A DNA stretch of 64,000 bases from positions 1,056,392-1,120,391 of the forward strand of contig NZ_HG326652.1 in NCBI RefSeq assembly GCF_000308295.2. Direction: 5' to 3'. Of the stretch, positions 61,301 through 64,000 are shown piece after piece. The DNA comes from Afipia birgiae 34632 (GTDB lineage Bacteria; Pseudomonadota; Alphaproteobacteria; Rhizobiales; Xanthobacteraceae). The notes below the pieces were generated by a model. It made no database searches. It had not been told where the DNA came from and worked only from the letters and a program-made list of their open reading frames with translations. Made by a program: the position numbers and the translations under genes. Position 1 is the first letter of the stretch. Each line of letters starts with the position of its first letter.

Positions 61301-62673
61301 TGTACGATACCGGCGCGGTGACGTTTGCCGATGCTGATGCTACCGATAACGCGACAGCGAATATTATATTCGTGAGCGATGCGGCCAGCGCCGGCGTGAC
61401 GATCTCCGGTGCGTTGCATACAGCATTGCAAAACGCCCTGACCTTGCAGACGTCGGCATTTGCCGCCAACGCCGGAACGGTGAACTGGGATTTCAATCTT
61501 GACAACAGTCTTGTGCAGTATCTCGCAGAGGGCGAGACGATTACGGCGACCTACACCATCACGGTGCAGGATGACAGTGGCACAGGAACAGATACCGCCA
61601 CGCCGCAGACGGTGACAGTCACTATCACTGGCACCAACGATCGTCCGGTGATTACGGCGGTCGATGTGGTCGGTGCTGTGAAGGAAGACACTGGCGTCGT
61701 GCCGATGGACACGTTGTACGATACCGGCGCGGTGACGTTTGCCGATGCTGATGCTACCGATAACGCGACAGCGAATGTTGTGTTCGTGAGCGATGCGGCC
61801 AGCGCCGGCGTGATGATTTCCGGTGCTCTGCATACTGCGCTGCTGAGCGCGCTGACCCTGCAGACATCGGCGTTCGCCAACGCCGGAACGGTGAACTGGA
61901 ACTTCAATCTCGACAACAGCCTGGTCCAGTACCTCACCGAAGGCGAGACCGTGACCGCGACCTATTCCATCACTGTCAAGGACGACAGCGGCACCGGGAC
62001 CAACACATCTGTGCCTCAGACGGTGACCGTGACTATCACCGGCACCAACGATGCGCCGGTCATATCAACGGCCAACATCACTCTGACGCCGGACGGATTT
62101 GGCGCGACGAAGGTTTCAGGAATTTCGGTGTCGGATGTAGACGATGGTGGAAGCGGCCAGTTCACGCTTACAACGACCGCCGATCACGGGTCGATCGCGC
62201 CGCATATCTCAACGGGTAGTATTTCCGCGATCAACGCTGCGCTTCAAAACAACTTGGTCTATACGCCCACGGATAACTCGCCGATCGGCCATGGCACGCT
62301 GACTGTGATGGACAATCAGCGTGCGTTTGATGTCGTCAACTTTGTTTTCCGGCAATCCGGGTCGGACCCATTGCTCCTGGCTGAAAACACCAACCAGAAA
62401 GATGTCTTGATCGGGGGCACCGGGGTGGATCAGTTTGTGTTCGCGGCGGATTCCGGTCAGGACACCGTCTTGAACTTCACGCAGGGGACCGACAAGATCG
62501 ACCTCCATCTGCTGACGGGTGGCCCGACAACGGGAACAATCGCGGCGTGGCTGACAACCGCCACAGAAACCATCGGCAGCGATACGCTGCTGTCTCTGAA
62601 CGGCACCACGGACACCGTGCTCCTGAAGGGTGTTACCACCGCGCTGCATGCGAGTGATTTCTTCCTCGCCTGA
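58390..62673 (+). CDS. large VCBS-repeat adhesin with FecR-like N-terminal region, type I secreted
   Basis: A 1427-residue surface protein; TTG 58390 is the only start in frame after the stop at 58369. Residues ~40-100 form a prefix-like beta domain (SDLIISGDGQKFVVGNYFKG). Residues 111-114 are TAAP, a candidate LapG cut site. Residues ~118-240 are FecR-like (HIGDAVQKGDVIQTGSDSSI to ATMGIRGTAVLVEI). From ~390 come cadherin/VCBS-type modules, most ending in variants of TVTITGTNDRPVI. The C-terminus has DVLIGGTGVDQFVFAADSGQ and DTVLNFTQGTDKIDL, an RTX-type cap and secretion signal. The transporter gene follows. Confidence 0.88.
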   Translation: MNFAGPFDSELSHDVPVSLGGERFVFDSKPGFVQHHASDSHIVIPDAHLLFSGDYTRIGSDLIISGDGQKFVVGNYFKGETRPALTTKDGATLASHIVDALTGHVHYAQATAAPVAGQVIGNVLKMSGSASVIRNGVSIELHIGDAVQKGDVIQTGSDSSIGMTFIDGSAFGMTSNARMVLNEMIFDPNGSSNSSLMSLVQGTVTFVAGQTAKNGNMRVETPVATMGIRGTAVLVEIGANDGPTKFSVLVEPDGHTGSFNLYDKVTGQLIGTVSQAGQVTFVSSLGLGQPPSAIEQLKTLQDQQAEKAIIQQVFQLYFPNYNPDNSNPKLPKFGSNTSGNNLAEIVFTTNSNNKQTFLTQIELRFAVTDPNTGITTYQNRIFYNTKAVFSATPVLSEQAFTSTVESFKIADVVRIDDPDINNGPFYDIAVPFVAGSAVIKSAVSTNPHLNANFLTQFLHIDQTTGVVSFDRLGFNFLGQGESVTFMLEVTARSGPDVAQVVIPITITGDNDVPNGAPTIVVGPVTDVTGSVKEDTHATPAHEIVSNGTITFRDVDLSDGHHAAVAFTSSTSGSTAHPASNPSLPGFGSGAHIGTFTIGPVVEDKTDTINTGTVDWYFTLDDNDPTLQSLAEGQTITQVYTITITDERGAFVTQTVTITITGTNDAPVITADTAIHQAVEVTDTTGAPNSVVDVATGTLTFTDLDLSDTHQASAALHPGATSVVWSGGDYNDIPQATRDALNSAMTALVSEINTDTNNQGSVSWEFKLPDHLFDFLADNETLTLIYDVTVTDNNGVSSTKQVTVQVGAANDRPVISVIDASVGVQEDIGLVGDFLTDSGTVTFTDTDLNDTHTAHVTYNGAVGGNGGTVNAGLLAAIGTALSVPNATLAAGNSFNWDFALDNSFVQYLAEGETVTATYTITVKDSSGDSNDTSVGQTITITITGTNDRPVITAVDVVGAVKEDTGVVPMDTLYDTGAVTFADADATDNATANIIFVSDAASAGVTISGALHTALQNALTLQTSAFAANAGTVNWDFNLDNSLVQYLAEGETITATYTITVQDDSGTGTDTATPQTVTVTITGTNDRPVITAVDVVGAVKEDTGVVPMDTLYDTGAVTFADADATDNATANVVFVSDAASAGVMISGALHTALLSALTLQTSAFANAGTVNWNFNLDNSLVQYLTEGETVTATYSITVKDDSGTGTNTSVPQTVTVTITGTNDAPVISTANITLTPDGFGATKVSGISVSDVDDGGSGQFTLTTTADHGSIAPHISTGSISAINAALQNNLVYTPTDNSPIGHGTLTVMDNQRAFDVVNFVFRQSGSDPLLLAENTNQKDVLIGGTGVDQFVFAADSGQDTVLNFTQGTDKIDLHLLTGGPTTGTIAAWLTTATETIGSDTLLSLNGTTDTVLLKGVTTALHASDFFLA
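61216..62043 (+). repeat. near-identical tandem VCBS coding repeats
   Basis: Two consecutive units of 414 and about 411 bp (from GGCACCAATGAT at 61216 and GGCACCAACGAT at 61630) are nearly identical at the DNA level over their first ~190 bp. They differ more towards the end, and one codon (Ala) is lost in the second. They look like a recent in-frame duplication inside the adhesin gene. Confidence 0.85.
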
Positions 62674-62687
62674 TGCGTCGGAGGGGG

Positions 62688-62716
62688 CGGAAACATTAAC
62701 TTCGATCATGTTTCCG
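62688..62716 (+). terminator. hairpin between adhesin and transporter genes
   Basis: CGGAAACAT (62688-62696) and ATGTTTCCG (62708-62716) pair perfectly around 11 bases, 15 bp after the adhesin stop. No T-run follows, so it may be a partial terminator or mRNA-protecting stem that lowers transporter expression relative to the adhesin. Confidence 0.5.
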
Positions 62717-62818
62717 GCTGCAATGACCGCCCGTGTCATGGCATGATGGACCATTCGCCGCGTACGATTCATGAACCGCAGATTGGCGTTCTGACAGCAG
62801 CCGGCAAGCCAGGTATCG

Positions 62819-64000
62819 ATGCAGTCCGCGAAGACATCAAGTCAGGCCCATTCGCCCCGTTCCGAGCTGGGCGTGGCGCTTCGCGCCTGCCGCAGCGCGT
62901 TTATCGGCGTCGGCGTGATGAGCTTTGTCATCAACATCCTCTATCTGACCGGCTCCTTCTTCATGCTGGAGATCTATGACCGGGTGCTGCCGAGCCGTAG
63001 CATTCCGACGCTTGTGGGCCTGATCGTGCTGGCGGGCGGCCTCTACGTGGTTCAGGGCATCCTCGATCTGATCCGCGGTCGCATTCTGATCCGAATCGGT
63101 TCGACGCTCGATGAAATGCTCAGCCGCCGCGTCTACGACATCGTCGTCCGGATGCCGCTTATCGTGGGTAACCGCAGCGAGGGTCTGCAGCCGCTGCGTG
63201 ATCTCGACAACGTCCGGTCATTCCTGTCCGGCATGGGGCCGGGGGCGCTGTTCGACCTGCCGTGGCTGCCGCTCTATCTCGCGATCTGTTTTGCCTTCCA
63301 TCCACTGATCGGTCTGACCGCGCTGGTCGGCGCTGTTCTCCTGATCGCGCTGACCATCCTGACCGAATACCTGACCCATGAGCCGATGAAGCGCTCCACG
63401 GGTCTGGCGATGCGCCGGCAGGACCTCGCACTGGCCAGCCGCCGCAATGCCGAGGTGTTGTCCGCCATGGGCATGGCGGGCCGTGTCGGCAGGCAATGGG
63501 AAGACTCCAACCGCGACTACCTTGCGAGCAACCAGCGGGCGAGCGATGTCGCCGGCGGTCTTGGCGCCATCGCCAAAGTGATGCGGATGATGCTGCAATC
63601 CGCCGTGCTCGGCGTCGGCGCGTATCTGGTCATCAACCAGCAGGCGACCGCTGGCATCATCATCGCCGGATCAATCCTCAGCGCCCGGGCGCTGGCTCCG
63701 GTCGATCTCGCGATTGCACACTGGAAGGGTTTTGTGGCCGCCCGGCAAAGCTGGCGCCGTCTGAACCATTTGCTCGGCATGTTGCCGGAGCAGGGCACTC
63801 CGACGCTGCTGGAACCGCCGGTCAGCCGCCTCTCCGTGGAGACACTAACCGTCAGCCCGCCCGGCGAACAGAAGGTGGTGGCGCAGGACATCACGTTCGC
63901 GCTCGAGGCGGGACAGGGCGTCGGCATCATCGGTCCGAGCGGATCGGGGAAATCCTCATTGGTGCGGGCACTGGTCGGCGTCTGGCAGCCGCCCCGCGGC
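62819..64000 (+). CDS. type I secretion system permease/ATPase (PrtD/HlyB type), 3' truncated
   Basis: The first 394 codons of an ABC exporter. After a polar N-terminus come TM helices (GVGVMSFVINILYLTGSFFM, IPTLVGLIVLAGGLYVVQGI, later LIGLTALVGAVLLIALTILT and VLGVGAYLVINQQATAGIII). The ATPase domain begins near 350 with Walker A GIIGPSGSGKSSLVRALVGV before the window ends. LEIYDRVLPSRSIPTL is characteristic of T1SS exporters of RTX proteins. ATG 62819 is the only good start in this frame. It should export the adhesin encoded upstream with an HlyD-type and a TolC-type partner beyond the window. Confidence 0.9.
   Translation, partial: MQSAKTSSQAHSPRSELGVALRACRSAFIGVGVMSFVINILYLTGSFFMLEIYDRVLPSRSIPTLVGLIVLAGGLYVVQGILDLIRGRILIRIGSTLDEMLSRRVYDIVVRMPLIVGNRSEGLQPLRDLDNVRSFLSGMGPGALFDLPWLPLYLAICFAFHPLIGLTALVGAVLLIALTILTEYLTHEPMKRSTGLAMRRQDLALASRRNAEVLSAMGMAGRVGRQWEDSNRDYLASNQRASDVAGGLGAIAKVMRMMLQSAVLGVGAYLVINQQATAGIIIAGSILSARALAPVDLAIAHWKGFVAARQSWRRLNHLLGMLPEQGTPTLLEPPVSRLSVETLTVSPPGEQKVVAQDITFALEAGQGVGIIGPSGSGKSSLVRALVGVWQPPRG

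Noticed and set aside
61216-62043. Tandem repeats as a CRISPR-like array
   Set aside because: The units are over 400 bp, in frame and coding for adhesin domains, with no spacers.

Overview
The window is one stretch of a GC-rich alphaproteobacterial chromosome. Protein content and gene order fit the Nitrobacteraceae (Bradyrhizobium, Rhodopseudomonas, Afipia and relatives). The pointers are an ndvB/ndvD/ndvC-type beta-glucan cluster, a phosphatidylcholine synthase, a NasS/NasT-controlled nitrate assimilation cluster, recG-sdhE-mfd, and palindromic repeats of the CGTCATTGCGAG and CGTCATTCCGGA types. This placement comes from reading the sequence, not from a database search. There is no rRNA operon, prophage, IS element or CRISPR array; the one tRNA is tRNA-Lys(UUU). 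Both ends cut genes: a cyclophilin on the left and a type I secretion ATPase on the right.

Region 1 (1-6.5 kb) is housekeeping: two cyclophilins, queA and tgt (queuosine), cysK, a BrnA-like antitoxin without a visible toxin, a GrdB-like protein of unknown function and small unknown genes. Region 2 (6.5-13.6 kb) holds tRNA-Lys, a small membrane protein and the ndvB/ndvD-like/ndvC glucan locus, followed by a SPOR-like membrane protein. Region 3 (13.8-24.2 kb) has glmU-glmS (UDP-GlcNAc supply), a DUF502 protein, recG, sdhE and mfd. Region 4 (24.2-38.7 kb) is mixed: a PRC-barrel protein, a degenerate GGDEF protein, a degenerate acyl-CoA synthetase next to a YejA-like solute-binding protein, an IalB-family protein, hspQ, an AEC transporter, a UbiH-type monooxygenase, pcs-terC, a quinone reductase and rimO.

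Region 5 (38.8-51.8 kb) is a complete nitrate assimilation module. NasT (ANTAR RNA-binding regulator) and NasS (its nitrate/nitrite-sensing partner) are followed by a sigma-54-like promoter and an RNA leader ending in a strong intrinsic terminator. Then come nrtABC (uptake), a NirB-like flavoprotein, NirA-type nitrite reductase, a 4Fe-4S/FAD reductase, a small membrane protein and the molybdenum nitrate reductase NasA. Region 6 (51.9-57 kb) carries pxpBCA (5-oxoprolinase), an RraA-like protein, an SDR and a small membrane protein. Region 7 (57-64 kb) is a LapG-type protease divergent from a 1427-residue VCBS-repeat adhesin and its type I secretion ATPase.

The most unusual signal is a pair of intergenic elements, at 1810-1971 (queA/tgt) and 20235-20396 (recG/sdhE). 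Both are exactly 162 bp. Each consists of two divergently oriented bulged hairpins around an AT-rich spacer. The stems differ in sequence between copies but keep their self-complementarity, a small bulge at the same depth, a loop of 21-23 bases and a loop-proximal core ACATTCG. Other points of note are a Tgt that has lost all four zinc ligands, an apparent AUU start codon in ndvC, an SD-sequestering hairpin before a small membrane protein gene, and two distant paralogous small membrane proteins sharing a C-x6-C motif.
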